This document shows positions 34,623-43,676 of a stretch of DNA of 64,000 nucleotides, piece after piece. The notes below the pieces were generated by a model. The model ran no database searches. It had not been told where the DNA came from and was given only the letters and a program-made list of their open reading frames with translations. This DNA is from JBJHBP01 sp050485645. GTDB lineage: Bacteria > Pseudomonadota > Gammaproteobacteria > Steroidobacterales > Rariloculaceae. A program made the translations under genes and the position numbers. The first letter of the stretch is position 1; the number at the start of each line of letters is the position of its first letter. The stretch is taken from assembly GCA_050485645.1 (NCBI GenBank), contig JBJHBT010000003.1:62001-126000 (forward strand), given 5' to 3'.

Positions 34623-35705
34623 CGGCGGATCGATGATCGCAACGCGATCGCGCCCTTTGGCCTTGGCCTGATACATCGCGACATCCGCGCGTTGTACCAG
34701 TGACTCCAGATCGTCATGGGGGGACGCGATCGTTACGCCAACGGATATCGTGATCGGTACTTCCGTGTTTTCTATATGCGCATTCTGCAGCGCGCGCCGC
34801 AGTCGTTCGGCAGTCTGCAGCGTCTGTTCCGCGGTGGTGGAAGGCAACATTACCGAGAACTCGTCGCCGCCGAATCGTGCGATCAGGTCGGTTGGCCGCA
34901 GGTGCTCGCGCAGTATCGCCGCAACCATGGCCAGAATACTGTCTCCGGCGACATGCCCGTGACGGTCGTTGAGCCGTTTGAAGTGATCCACGTCGATCAT
35001 CATCAATGCGACCGGCGCCGCGTCGCGTTGCGATCTTTCCAGTTCGCGAGCGAACAGCGATTGCATGCCGTGGCGATTGTTGACGCCGGTCAGGGCATCG
35101 GTATTGGCATTGCGTTCCGCGCGCTTGAGCACACCGAGACTGGACGCGATGAATTCATTGTCCGAGCGCACCCGCTCCGACAGGACGACGAGCAGATTCT
35201 TGGCGAACGCGTGGGACCGATCCACCATGCGCCACAGCAGTTCGTGACTGAATACCATCAGATGGGACTCCTCGGTCGCGAACACCCATGCTGATGGGTC
35301 CCGACTTTCGATCAGAGACATTTCGCCGGCGCAGCAGCCGATGGTGATATTCGCCACTTTCTGAGCGTCTCTGGAGCCCAGGCGAACTTCCAGTCCGCCA
35401 CTGAGCACGATGTAGACGCAGTCATTGGCGCGATCCGGGGACAGGAGCAGTTCGCCCGCCTTGATATCCATGCGCGTACTCTGGTTGAGCAGGTCCGATA
35501 CGGTCTGGGGTTCCACGTCACGGAACAGCGCGATGCTGCGCAGCAAGGAGCGACGGAAGTCGGATTCCGACATGTCCTGTTGAATAAGCGTGTCGACCGT
35601 GCCCATGGCAATGAGTTGTTTGTCCGCAACGTACGTATTGTAGATGTCCGCAGCCGCCATGCAGTGACGCAGTGCGCAGTCTCGCAGGTGATGCGAGGGC
35701 ACCAT
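34599..35705 (-). CDS. Cyclic-nucleotide-binding-type domain + GGDEF diguanylate cyclase
   Basis: 368 aa. A cNMP-binding-like domain (about 55-165, with IKAGELLLSPD and YIVLSGGLEVRLG) is joined to a GGDEF domain (about 205-360). The active-site GGDEF (279-283) is intact, and RPTD at 270-273, five residues before it, is a standard inhibitory I-site, so it should make c-di-GMP and be product-inhibited. The sensor domain lacks the usual cAMP-contacting Arg-Ser/Thr-Ala (it reads PSAWVFA), so the ligand may differ. Start is uncertain (35705, 35660 or 35606). Overlaps the convergent panC by 24 nt; 31 nt after queG. Confidence 0.88.
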   Translation of the reverse strand: MVPSHHLRDCALRHCMAAADIYNTYVADKQLIAMGTVDTLIQQDMSESDFRRSLLRSIALFRDVEPQTVSDLLNQSTRMDIKAGELLLSPDRANDCVYIVLSGGLEVRLGSRDAQKVANITIGCCAGEMSLIESRDPSAWVFATEESHLMVFSHELLWRMVDRSHAFAKNLLVVLSERVRSDNEFIASSLGVLKRAERNANTDALTGVNNRHGMQSLFARELERSQRDAAPVALMMIDVDHFKRLNDRHGHVAGDSILAMVAAILREHLRPTDLIARFGGDEFSVMLPSTTAEQTLQTAERLRRALQNAHIENTEVPITISVGVTIASPHDDLESLVQRADVAMYQAKAKGRDRVAIIDPPLAGTRRA

Positions 35706-35736
35706 GTTCAGTGCGTTTTCATATCCAGAAGGGGTG

Positions 35737-36822
35737 TCAGGAGGGTGTCGACAGACTGCGTGAGTCCTGCTCATCCAGCGCCCAGCGCACGTGCTCGCGC
35801 ACCATTTCGGAGCCATGGTGGAGTCGCGTCGTCAGTGCCGTGCGCGCCTGTTCCACACCATCGGCGTTGCCCAGCGCGACCGCGATGTTGCGCAACCAGC
35901 CGTCGTAACCGGGGCGTCGCAATGCACTGCCTTCGGTGCGTTGACGCCATTGTGCTTCACTCCAGCTGAATAGCTCCGTGAGGGCAGGCGCATCCAGCCC
36001 ATGGCGAACAGAGAAGTCCGCGACGGTTGCGGTACCGGCGAATTTGTTCCATGGACAGAACAGCTGGCAGTCGTCGCAGCCGAAGATGCGATTGCCTATC
36101 GCGCGCCGGAACGCCACGGGAATGCTGCCGCGCAGTTCAATCGTGAGATAGGAAATGCAGCGTCGCGCGTCGAGTTCGTACGGTGCGACGATCGCATTGG
36201 TGGGGCACACGTCCAGGCATACCCGGCAGGTGCCGCAGTGATTGCCCGTGGGGAGGTCCTCCGGGAGCGGTAGGTCTGTGTAGATCTCGCCCAGAAAGAA
36301 CCAGGAGCCGGCGTTGCGGTTGATCAGATTGGTGTGCTTGCCTATCCAGCCGATGCCGGCATTGCGCGCCAGCGCCTTCTCCAGTACCGGAGCGCTGTCG
36401 ACGAAAACCCGGTAGCCGAACGGCCCGCAGATGGATTCCACCGTGTCGGCAAGTTTCTGCAGTCGGCGACGCATGACCTTGTGGTAGTCGCGTCCCAGGG
36501 CGTAGCGCGAGATGTACGCAAGACCCGGGTCGCCCAGCACCGCTTCGGCGGGTGCGCTGCCGGCAGGCCAGTTGTTCATGCGCGCACTGATGACTCGCAC
36601 GGTGCCCGGTACCAGTTGGTCGGGGCGACTGCGTCTGGTGCCGTGGCGCGCCATGTAGTCCATCTCGCCATGTCGTCCCAGCGACAGCCAGCGCGTCAGG
36701 TGCGCCTGGTCCGCGGCGAGATTCGTGCCGCTGATGCCGATCTGTTCGAATCCCAGGGCTTCACCGGCGGACTTGATCGTGCGGGCGAGTTCAGCGAGCT
36801 GTTCGTCGTTGACGGTCTGCAT
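35737..36822 (-). CDS. queG: Epoxyqueuosine reductase
   Basis: Cobalamin- and Fe-S-dependent enzyme for the last step of queuosine synthesis in tRNA. 361 aa. Two [4Fe-4S] motifs are seen, CGTCRVCLDVCP and CDDCQLFCPWN. RYALGRDYHKVMR, FVDSAPVLEKALA and GWIGKHTNLI are family hallmarks. A C-terminal HEAT-like tail follows. Divergent from nnr with a 53-nt gap, a common arrangement. Confidence 0.96.
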   Translation of the reverse strand: MQTVNDEQLAELARTIKSAGEALGFEQIGISGTNLAADQAHLTRWLSLGRHGEMDYMARHGTRRSRPDQLVPGTVRVISARMNNWPAGSAPAEAVLGDPGLAYISRYALGRDYHKVMRRRLQKLADTVESICGPFGYRVFVDSAPVLEKALARNAGIGWIGKHTNLINRNAGSWFFLGEIYTDLPLPEDLPTGNHCGTCRVCLDVCPTNAIVAPYELDARRCISYLTIELRGSIPVAFRRAIGNRIFGCDDCQLFCPWNKFAGTATVADFSVRHGLDAPALTELFSWSEAQWRQRTEGSALRRPGYDGWLRNIAVALGNADGVEQARTALTTRLHHGSEMVREHVRWALDEQDSRSLSTPS

Positions 36823-36862
36823 GTCCTGTATTGTGCCGGGACCGGCCGGGGGATGCTGTCAG

Positions 36863-36868
36863 TATAAT
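36863..36868 (+). promoter_or_regulatory. Consensus -10 (TATAAT) at the nnr start
   Basis: A perfect TATAAT lies 7 nt before the ATG at 36876. If it works as a -10 box, transcription would begin at or next to that ATG, giving a leaderless message. No good -35 is visible at 16-18 nt, so the site may be fortuitous. Confidence 0.35.
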
Positions 36869-36875
36869 GGCCGCG

Positions 36876-38495
36876 ATGAAATTTCCGACAAGCTGCCGCC
36901 GAAACCGGCGTCGCGCGCCGCACGATACACTGCCTGAGGACGTTTATGGCGTTGATCAGGTCAGGGCACTGGATCGGCGCGCCATCGAAGCGGATGGTGT
37001 GCCCGGCTACGAACTGATGTGTCGCGCGGGTCGGGCCGCACTGAGGGTGGTGCGCGAGTTCTGGCCCCGTGCCTCCCGGCTGGTTGTTGTCTGCGGATCG
37101 GGCAACAACGCCGGAGACGGCTATGTGCTTGCACGCCTGGCCGCTCGCGGCGGCTATGCGGTGCGGGTACTGGCGGTGGGCGATCCCGGGAAACTGACAG
37201 GGGATGCGTCGCTGGCGTGGCGGGATTGCGCGGCCGCATCGGTGCCGATAGCGCCGTTCACCGCGCAGGCCGGCGACGGTGTCATGGTCGACACGGCAGC
37301 CGACGTGATCGTCGACGCGCTGCTCGGCACCGGAATATCGCGCCCGCTCAGTGAGGCCTGCGCCCGCGCGGTGAGCTGGATCAACGCTGCCGGATGTCCG
37401 GTGCTGGCGCTGGATGTACCCAGCGGTCTGAATGCCGACAGCGGGCAGGTGCTGGGCGACGTCGTCCGGGCAACGGTCACGATTACCTTTGTGGGCCTCA
37501 AGGCGGGTCTGTTTCTTGGTGCCGGACCGGATGTCAGCGGCCGACTGCGCTTTGACGGCCTGGGGGTCGGTCCGGGCGCGGGCCCGCCGCTGCTGCGCAG
37601 GTTGTGTACACCGCTGATCACACAGGCACTGCCTGCGCGCCGCCGCAGTGCGCACAAGGGGGACCACGGGCGTCTGTTGCTGGTGGGCGGTGGTCCGGGT
37701 ATGCCCGGCGCCATCCGCCTAGCTGCCGAGGCGGCGCTGAGATCGGGAGCGGGCCGGGTGACTGTTGCGACACATCCGGAGAATCGCACCGCCATCACCG
37801 CCGCCCGGCCCGAAATCATCTGTCACGCCGTGAAGGCAACCTGGCCGGAAGCCGCGGGGCCGGCGGAAGAGCACGACTCCGGCGGACCTCGCACAGGTGC
37901 GCAGCAGCTGGATGCGCTGATCGCGGACGCGGATGTCGTTGTACTCGGCCCCGGTCTTGGAACCGGGGCATGGTCCACTGCCATGTTCAGGCATGTGGTC
38001 GCCGCTGCCCGCCCACTGGTGCTCGACGCCGACGGACTGAACATGCTCGCCACGCACGGCGCGGGCGGGCGATCCGGTCTGGTGCTGACGCCGCATCCCG
38101 GCGAAGCGGGGCGGCTGCTCGGCGTTTCCTCCGCGCAGGTACAGGCGGACAGGATGAGCGCCGTATGTGAACTGGCCACGCGTTTCACGGCCGTGGTTGT
38201 ACTCAAGGGGGCCTGTACGCTGATCGCGATACCGGCTGCCGCGGATGGCTCCGGCTCCGGCGCTGGAGTCTGGGTGTGCGACCGGGGCAATCCCGGCATG
38301 GCCTGCGCAGGCATGGGTGACGTGCTGACAGGTGTGATCGGCGGGTTGGGCGTGCAGCTGCGCGACCTGGCACTGGCCACCCGCATCGGCGTGCTGGCGC
38401 ACGCACTGGCCGGCGATGAGGCAGCCCGCCGGGGCCAGCGAGGCACCCTGGCAATGGATCTGATGCAGCCCTTGAGACGTTGGTTGAATCCCTGA
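36876..38495 (+). CDS. nnr: Bifunctional NAD(P)H-hydrate epimerase / ADP-dependent dehydratase
   Basis: Repairs hydrated NAD(P)H. 539 aa. The N-terminal YjeF domain (epimerase; GSGNNAGDGYVLAR, LDVPSGLNADSGQVLG) is joined to the C-terminal ribokinase-like dehydratase (KGDHGRLLLVGGG, LGPGLGTGAW, LDADGLNML, LTPHPGEAGRLLG, NPGMACAGMGDVLTG). All hallmark motifs are intact. Start ATG 36876; an in-frame ATG at 36867 overlaps a TATAAT sequence. Shares one nt with tsaE (TGATG). First gene of the nnr-to-purA cluster. Confidence 0.95.
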   Translation: MKFPTSCRRNRRRAPHDTLPEDVYGVDQVRALDRRAIEADGVPGYELMCRAGRAALRVVREFWPRASRLVVVCGSGNNAGDGYVLARLAARGGYAVRVLAVGDPGKLTGDASLAWRDCAAASVPIAPFTAQAGDGVMVDTAADVIVDALLGTGISRPLSEACARAVSWINAAGCPVLALDVPSGLNADSGQVLGDVVRATVTITFVGLKAGLFLGAGPDVSGRLRFDGLGVGPGAGPPLLRRLCTPLITQALPARRRSAHKGDHGRLLLVGGGPGMPGAIRLAAEAALRSGAGRVTVATHPENRTAITAARPEIICHAVKATWPEAAGPAEEHDSGGPRTGAQQLDALIADADVVVLGPGLGTGAWSTAMFRHVVAAARPLVLDADGLNMLATHGAGGRSGLVLTPHPGEAGRLLGVSSAQVQADRMSAVCELATRFTAVVVLKGACTLIAIPAAADGSGSGAGVWVCDRGNPGMACAGMGDVLTGVIGGLGVQLRDLALATRIGVLAHALAGDEAARRGQRGTLAMDLMQPLRRWLNP

Positions 38496-39034
38496 TGGAA
38501 CAGACGGTTACCTCGGAGCGCGAGCTGCATGCACTGGCCGCTGACATTGCCGTCTGCTGGCGGAACAGCGGCCAGCATCCGCTGCTCGTCGGCCTGCAGG
38601 GCGACCTTGGCGCGGGCAAGACGACCTGGGTGCGGGCGATGCTGCGCGGACTGGGCTATGTGGGGCGTGTGCCGTCCCCCACGTACACGCTGATGGAGCA
38701 CTATCAGGTGTCGGGCCATGCATCAGACCCGGTGTCCGGCCGCGGCGCCGGCCCGGCCCGGAGCCTTGATATCGTCCACATGGACCTGTACCGGCTGGAG
38801 GGTGACGACGAGCTTGAGAACCTCGGATTGCGCGATTGGCTGGCGGCGCCGCGGCTCTGGCTGCTGGTCGAATGGCCCGATCGCATGCCGTTCCTTCAGT
38901 CGCGCTGCGACCTGCTGATCTGCCTGAAGACTGTCGGGTCAGAGGGGCGCAGCGTGCGAATTGAGGGTGTGACGGAGCGAGGAAACCGTGCGTTGCGGGC
39001 GTGTATTAAACGCGATTCGAATTACACCATCTAA
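38495..39034 (+). CDS. tsaE: tRNA t6A biosynthesis ATPase TsaE
   Basis: P-loop ATPase that supports the TsaBD complex in making N6-threonylcarbamoyladenosine at tRNA position 37. 179 aa. Walker A GDLGAGKT (36-43), the family's RVPSPTYTLMEHY and DLYRLEGDDELENLGL, and LLVEWPDR are present. An insert of about 20 residues rich in Gly/Ser/Pro between the PTYTL and DLYRL segments makes it longer than E. coli TsaE. Translation probably couples to nnr by the TGATG overlap. Confidence 0.94.
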   Translation: MEQTVTSERELHALAADIAVCWRNSGQHPLLVGLQGDLGAGKTTWVRAMLRGLGYVGRVPSPTYTLMEHYQVSGHASDPVSGRGAGPARSLDIVHMDLYRLEGDDELENLGLRDWLAAPRLWLLVEWPDRMPFLQSRCDLLICLKTVGSEGRSVRIEGVTERGNRALRACIKRDSNYTI

Positions 39035-39035
39035 T

Positions 39036-39114
39036 CCCATATTTTTTATATAAAAATGGTTGAATTTCATCCCGACTATTGACAATATACCCCGTCATTT
39101 CGCGGGAGGTCACG
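39036..39114. promoter_or_regulatory. AT-rich spacer before the amidase gene
   Basis: This 79-nt gap is far more AT-rich than its surroundings. It begins with an imperfect palindrome, CCATATTTTTTATA then TAAAAATGG (39038-39060), and contains TTGACA at 39079-39084. Together with GGGAGG before the GTG start, this looks like an internal promoter region for amiC-mutL-miaA, or a terminator for tsaE. The two cannot be told apart by reading. Confidence 0.4.
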
Positions 39115-40437
39115 GTGAGGTCGGGAGTCGCACGCATACTGATCGCGGCGATTGTCCTGCTCGGGGCGGTTGCCGCCCAGGCAGCTACCGTTGAGGGGGT
39201 CAGGGTCTGGTCCGGTCCGGATTCCACCCGCGTGGTGCTGGATCTGACGGGTCCGGCCGATCACCGACTGTTTCAACTCACCGGCCCGGACCGCGTGGTC
39301 ATCGACCTGCCGGGCGTGCGGATGCACGATCGTGCGGTGATGCCGGAAGGGCGCGGCGCTGTGCGCAGTGTGCGAACCGGAACCCGCCCGGGCGGTGAGC
39401 TGCGCGTCGTGATGGATCTGGGGCAGGCGGTCAACCCGCGAAGCTTCATGCTCGCGCCCAATGACGAGTATGGCCACCGGCTGGTCATTGATCTGCTGCC
39501 CGCCCAGGCCCAGCCGGCCGTGCGCAGAACCGCGCCGCCACCGGCGTCGCCCGGTGGCCGGCCGTTGATTATCGCGATCGATGCCGGACACGGCGGCGAA
39601 GACCCGGGCGCGATCGGTCGTCGCGGTGTCCGGGAAAAAGACGTCACGCTCGCCATAGCGAACCGGCTTGCGGAGGAAATCCGCAGGGATCCGGGGATGC
39701 AGCCGGTCATGACGCGCAGTGGCGACTACTTTCTGTCGCTGCGTCGTCGCATAGAGCTTGCCCATGCTGCTCAGGCGGACCTGTTCATTTCCATCCACGC
39801 CGATGCCTATCATGACAGCCGTGCGCGGGGCGCCACGGTGTATACGCTGTCCCAGAAAGGTGCCAGCGACGAGGCGGCACGTCGCCTCGCGGAGCGCGAG
39901 AACGCGGCCGATCTTGTCGGCGGTGTGTCGCTTGCCGAGATGGACCACACGCTTGCGCAGGTGCTGCTGGACCTGTCGCAGAATGCGGCGATCAGCGCCA
40001 GCACGTCGGTGGGCGAGCGGGTGATCCGTCGCATGGGCCATGTCACCCCGATGCGTCGCACCGAGGTGCAGCAGGCGCCGTTTCTGGTGTTGAAGTCACC
40101 GGATATACCGTCGCTGCTGATCGAGACCGCCTATATTTCCAACCCCAACGAGGAGGCCGCGCTGCACGATCCGCAACATCAGGATCGGCTCGCGAAGGCC
40201 ATCTACGCGGGCATCGTCGACTATTTCATCGCCAATCCGCCGCCGGGCTCCTATATCGCGATGAATCCGCGCACCGCACCGCCCACCCAGCCAACCAGTC
40301 ACGTCATCGCGCCTGGCGAGACCCTGTCCGGCATAGCGGCGCGCTATCGGATCAGCGTCAGCGCACTGCGCCGCAGTAATGCCCTGAACGGTGATGTCAT
40401 ACGCGTTGGCCAGGTGCTGACGATACCGCCAGGTTGA
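39115..40437 (+). CDS. N-acetylmuramoyl-L-alanine amidase (AMIN-Amidase_3-LysM)
   Basis: Periplasmic zinc amidase that cuts peptide stems from peptidoglycan at division, AmiB/AmiC type. 440 aa. Signal peptide (1-24), AMIN domain (about 25-130) for septal targeting, Pro-rich linker, Amidase_3 domain with zinc ligands H159, E174, H228 and catalytic E337, and a C-terminal LysM (about 393-438). A long helix region (about 275-305) corresponds to the autoinhibitory segment relieved by EnvC/NlpD activators. GTG at 39115 preceded by GGGAGG was chosen over TTG 39079 because it yields a proper signal peptide. The LysM domain and the mutL-linked position suit AmiB. Confidence 0.93.
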   Translation: MRSGVARILIAAIVLLGAVAAQAATVEGVRVWSGPDSTRVVLDLTGPADHRLFQLTGPDRVVIDLPGVRMHDRAVMPEGRGAVRSVRTGTRPGGELRVVMDLGQAVNPRSFMLAPNDEYGHRLVIDLLPAQAQPAVRRTAPPPASPGGRPLIIAIDAGHGGEDPGAIGRRGVREKDVTLAIANRLAEEIRRDPGMQPVMTRSGDYFLSLRRRIELAHAAQADLFISIHADAYHDSRARGATVYTLSQKGASDEAARRLAERENAADLVGGVSLAEMDHTLAQVLLDLSQNAAISASTSVGERVIRRMGHVTPMRRTEVQQAPFLVLKSPDIPSLLIETAYISNPNEEAALHDPQHQDRLAKAIYAGIVDYFIANPPPGSYIAMNPRTAPPTQPTSHVIAPGETLSGIAARYRISVSALRRSNALNGDVIRVGQVLTIPPG

Positions 40438-40469
40438 TCTGTCGGGACCGGCTCTGAAACAATGCCCTC

Positions 40470-42296
40470 GTGGCAATTCGACGACTTCCCTCGCAGCTCA
40501 TCGATCAGATCGCCGCGGGCGAAGTCGTTGAACGACCCGCTTCGGTGGTCAAGGAGCTGTTGGAGAACGCGCTGGACGCGGGCGCGACGCAGATCGATAT
40601 CGACATCGAGGCGGGTGGCGCCCGACTGATCCGCATTACCGACAACGGTTCGGGTATCGCACCCGACGAGCTGCCACTGGCACTGTCGCGCCACGCAACC
40701 AGCAAAATCGGATCCCTTCAGGACCTCGAGGCGCTGACGACGCTGGGATTTCGCGGCGAGGCGCTGCCGAGTATCGCTTCCGTGTCCAGGCTCTCGCTCA
40801 CTTCCCGTCAGACAGGAGCCGATACGGCCTACAGCATCGTTGCCGATGGTGGCGAGCTGGGACAACCGCGGCCGGCGGCCCATCCGTGTGGTACGACGGT
40901 GGAGGTCCGTGACCTCTTCTTCAACACGCCCGCGCGACGCAAGTTTCTGCGCACGGAACGTACCGAGTTCACGCACCTGGAATCGGTGGTGAGGAATCTG
41001 TCGCTGACGCGATTCGATGTGGCGTGGCGACTGCGGCACAACCGGCGCCCCCTGCTGACGCTGTCTGCTGCGGAAGACCGCGCCGCGCGGGAAGCCCGGG
41101 TGGTGGACATCTGCGGCGAGGAGTTTCTCGCCAGCGCCCGCTACGTGGAACGGGACCATCGCGGACTGATCCTGCGCGGCTGGCTCGCCGCGCCCACGTT
41201 TTCGCGCAGTCAGCCCGACATGCAGTACTCATTCGTGAACGGGCGCTTCGTGCGCGACAGGCTCCTGCGGCATGCGGTGCGGCACGGTTACCGTGACGTG
41301 CTCTATCAGTCGCGGCATCCTGCGTTCATTATTTTTCTGGAACTGGATCCGCAGCTGGTGGATGTGAATGCGCATCCCGCCAAGATGGAGATTCGCTTTC
41401 GCGACACGCGTCTGGTCCACGATTTCGTGTTTCGCACAGTGGAGGAAGCGCTGGCCCGAACGCTGTCCGACAGCGTCGACGGTGAACAGCGCGCGGCGCC
41501 GGCGCTGTCCGTGGCCCACCTGACTGCGACGGATACCACGGCTGCCGCCGTTGGTGCGCCTTCGCCGGCATCATCATTCCGGCCGGCGCCCGCCCGTGTC
41601 AGCGAATACCTGCCGCTGTACGACCGGCTGCATGAGGTTCGCCAGCCGGTGGCGGTGACGGGCGGCGATGCCGCAGGGCACGAATCGTCCGTGCGTGAAG
41701 AACATGGCCATACACCACCGCTGGGTTATGCGCTGGCGCAGCTGGCGGGAATCTATCTGCTGGCGGAAGATGCCCAGGGGCTGATCATCGTCGACATGCA
41801 TGCGGCACATGAACGCATCACCTACGAGCGCATGAAGCGCGCCTGGCAGGGGGAGGGTCTTGCCAGGCAGTCACTGCTGATGCCTGTCGAGCTGAAAGTG
41901 TCGCCAGCGGAGGCCGACATGGCGGAGCAGCAGGCCATCGAACTTGCGCGACTGGGATTCGACCTGTTGCGCAGGAATGAGCAGACACTACAGGTTCGCG
42001 CGGTGCCGGCGCTGCTGGCCGGCGGTGACATCGAGCCGCTGGTCAGGGACGTGCTGGCGGATCTGTGCGCCGGCAAGTCCGCGGACAGGATTGAGAACGC
42101 CACACATGAACTGCTCTCAACCATGGCCTGTCATGGCGCCGTGCGCGCGAACCGGCGTCTTGGGATTGCCGAGATGAACGCGTTGCTGCGGGAAATGGAG
42201 CGCACCGAACGCAGCGACCAGTGCAATCATGGTCGTCCGACCTGGACGCGCGTTTCGATTCCCGAACTGGATCGTCTGTTTCTGCGCGGCCGATAA
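40470..42296 (+). CDS. mutL: DNA mismatch repair protein MutL (endonuclease type)
   Basis: 608 aa. GHKL ATPase N-domain with IAAGEVVERPASVVKEL, DNGSGI and GFRGEAL, then a transducer domain and variable linker (about 340-400). The C-terminal domain has D442-M-H444-A-A-H-E448-x4-E453, a version of the DQHA(x)2E(x)4E endonuclease motif, and conserved ACHGAVRANRRL and QCNHGRPTW, which complete the metal site. E. coli MutL lacks this motif, so repair here is predicted to use MutL nicking rather than MutH. GTG start. Confidence 0.96.
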   Translation: MAIRRLPSQLIDQIAAGEVVERPASVVKELLENALDAGATQIDIDIEAGGARLIRITDNGSGIAPDELPLALSRHATSKIGSLQDLEALTTLGFRGEALPSIASVSRLSLTSRQTGADTAYSIVADGGELGQPRPAAHPCGTTVEVRDLFFNTPARRKFLRTERTEFTHLESVVRNLSLTRFDVAWRLRHNRRPLLTLSAAEDRAAREARVVDICGEEFLASARYVERDHRGLILRGWLAAPTFSRSQPDMQYSFVNGRFVRDRLLRHAVRHGYRDVLYQSRHPAFIIFLELDPQLVDVNAHPAKMEIRFRDTRLVHDFVFRTVEEALARTLSDSVDGEQRAAPALSVAHLTATDTTAAAVGAPSPASSFRPAPARVSEYLPLYDRLHEVRQPVAVTGGDAAGHESSVREEHGHTPPLGYALAQLAGIYLLAEDAQGLIIVDMHAAHERITYERMKRAWQGEGLARQSLLMPVELKVSPAEADMAEQQAIELARLGFDLLRRNEQTLQVRAVPALLAGGDIEPLVRDVLADLCAGKSADRIENATHELLSTMACHGAVRANRRLGIAEMNALLREMERTERSDQCNHGRPTWTRVSIPELDRLFLRGR

Positions 42297-42305
42297 TCGG
42301 GGGCA

Positions 42306-43253
42306 GTGAACGTGACGTCCACGCGATGTCTTTGCCTCACCGGGCCCACCGGTACCGGCAAGACCGATCTGGTGCTGCGCCTTGCGCGACGTTGGCCGCT
42401 GGAGATCATCAGCATGGATTCGGCCATGGTGTACCGCGGCATGGATATCGGTACGGCCAAACCGTCGCTCGCAGTCCGCCAGCAGGTGCCACATCACCTC
42501 ATCGACATACTCGACCCCACGGAAAGCTACTCAGCCGGCCGTTTCCGGAACGATGCGCTGCAGGCACTGGAGCTGGCTCATTCACGTGGCCGCATCCCGG
42601 TGATCACGGGCGGCACCCTGCTGTATCTGCGTGCGTTGTCGGGCGGGCTGGCCGATATTCCGGAAGCGGATCCGGCGGTACGCGCAGTCATCGACCAGCA
42701 GGCGGCGGCGTCGGGCTGGCCGGCCATGCACGCCCGCCTTGCGGCCATTGATCCCGTGGCGGCCGGCCGAATCGCGCCGGCCGATCGACAGCGCATACAG
42801 CGAGCGCTGGAGGTGTTCGAACTCACCGGCAGGACGTTGACCAGCCTTCAGGCAAGTCGCGGCGACCAGCCGTCGATCAGTATGCAGACATTCGCGCTGA
42901 TTCCCGGCGACCGCGCCCGGCTCGCCGCAGGCATTGCGGAACGCTTCGATGCCATGGTGAGGGCGGGGTTTGTCGACGAGGTGCGTTCGCTGTGGCGTCG
43001 CGGCGACGTGACGGCGTCCACGCCGGCGATTCGTGCCGTGGGCTATCGCCAGATCTGGTCGTACCTTGCCGGCGAGTGTGATTGGGCGCTGGCGCGTGAT
43101 CGCGCGATTGTCGCAACTCGGCGACTGGCGAAGCGTCAGCTGACCTGGCTTCGTTCGGAATCGGCAATCGGGCATCGGCTTGGCGCCATGGCGGCGGGGG
43201 ATGGCGCGCGAGCCGAAGAGGCGCTGGACAGAGTCCTCTCAGACTGGGGTTGA
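42306..43253 (+). CDS. miaA: tRNA dimethylallyltransferase
   Basis: Transfers a dimethylallyl group to A37 of tRNAs reading UNN codons. 315 aa. P-loop GPTGTGKT (13-20), DSAMVYRGMDIGTAKP, and the ALEVFELTGRTL and AVGYRQIW motifs are present. GTG start 10 nt after mutL. Its stop codon lies inside the presumed -35 of the hfq promoter. Confidence 0.96.
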   Translation: MNVTSTRCLCLTGPTGTGKTDLVLRLARRWPLEIISMDSAMVYRGMDIGTAKPSLAVRQQVPHHLIDILDPTESYSAGRFRNDALQALELAHSRGRIPVITGGTLLYLRALSGGLADIPEADPAVRAVIDQQAAASGWPAMHARLAAIDPVAAGRIAPADRQRIQRALEVFELTGRTLTSLQASRGDQPSISMQTFALIPGDRARLAAGIAERFDAMVRAGFVDEVRSLWRRGDVTASTPAIRAVGYRQIWSYLAGECDWALARDRAIVATRRLAKRQLTWLRSESAIGHRLGAMAAGDGARAEEALDRVLSDWG

Positions 43254-43276
43254 CTTATCCAGACCTGTGCTAAAAT
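43250..43276 (+). promoter_or_regulatory. Probable sigma70 promoter for hfq
   Basis: TTGACT (43250-43255) and TAAAAT (43271-43276) are separated by 15 nt, slightly short. The pair sits at the miaA stop, about 130 nt before hfq, and would give hfq-hflX its own transcript with a long leader. Confidence 0.5.
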
Positions 43277-43404
43277 TTGCGTCTGTGGGATTATCATGTT
43301 CCCGTTCGCGGGACAAATTATCGGAGCGAGATTTCGGGAGGCGCGGTCGTGCGCGGATGACAAGGCCCTGATCTCGATAAACGCAACAATAACAGGGGAT
43401 AGTC

Positions 43405-43647
43405 ATGGCCAAAGGTCAGTCTCTGCAGGATCCATTTCTGAATGCATTGCGCAAGGAAAAGGTTCCGGTCTCCATCTATCTGGTCAACGGCATCAAGCTG
43501 CAGGGCCAGATCGATTCGTTCGACCAGTTTGTCGTTCTGCTGCGCAACAGCGTCAGCCAGATGGTCTACAAGCACGCGATTTCCACCGTCGTGCCTGCTC
43601 GCAACGTGCGTCTGCCGTCGGCGGACGAAGACGAAAGCGAGGAGTAA
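43405..43647 (+). CDS. hfq: RNA chaperone Hfq
   Basis: Hexameric Sm-like protein that pairs small RNAs with mRNAs. 80 aa, shorter than E. coli Hfq (102) because the C-terminal tail is brief and acidic (ADEDESEE). Sm1 and Sm2 motifs are intact: Q8, the segment VNGIKLQGQIDSFDQF, and Y55-K56-H57. Strong ribosome-binding site (AGGGGATAGTC). Lies between miaA and hflX, as in most gammaproteobacteria. Confidence 0.98.
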   Translation: MAKGQSLQDPFLNALRKEKVPVSIYLVNGIKLQGQIDSFDQFVVLLRNSVSQMVYKHAISTVVPARNVRLPSADEDESEE

Positions 43648-43676
43648 ACGCCGGCGCTGTCGGCTCGGAGTATTGA

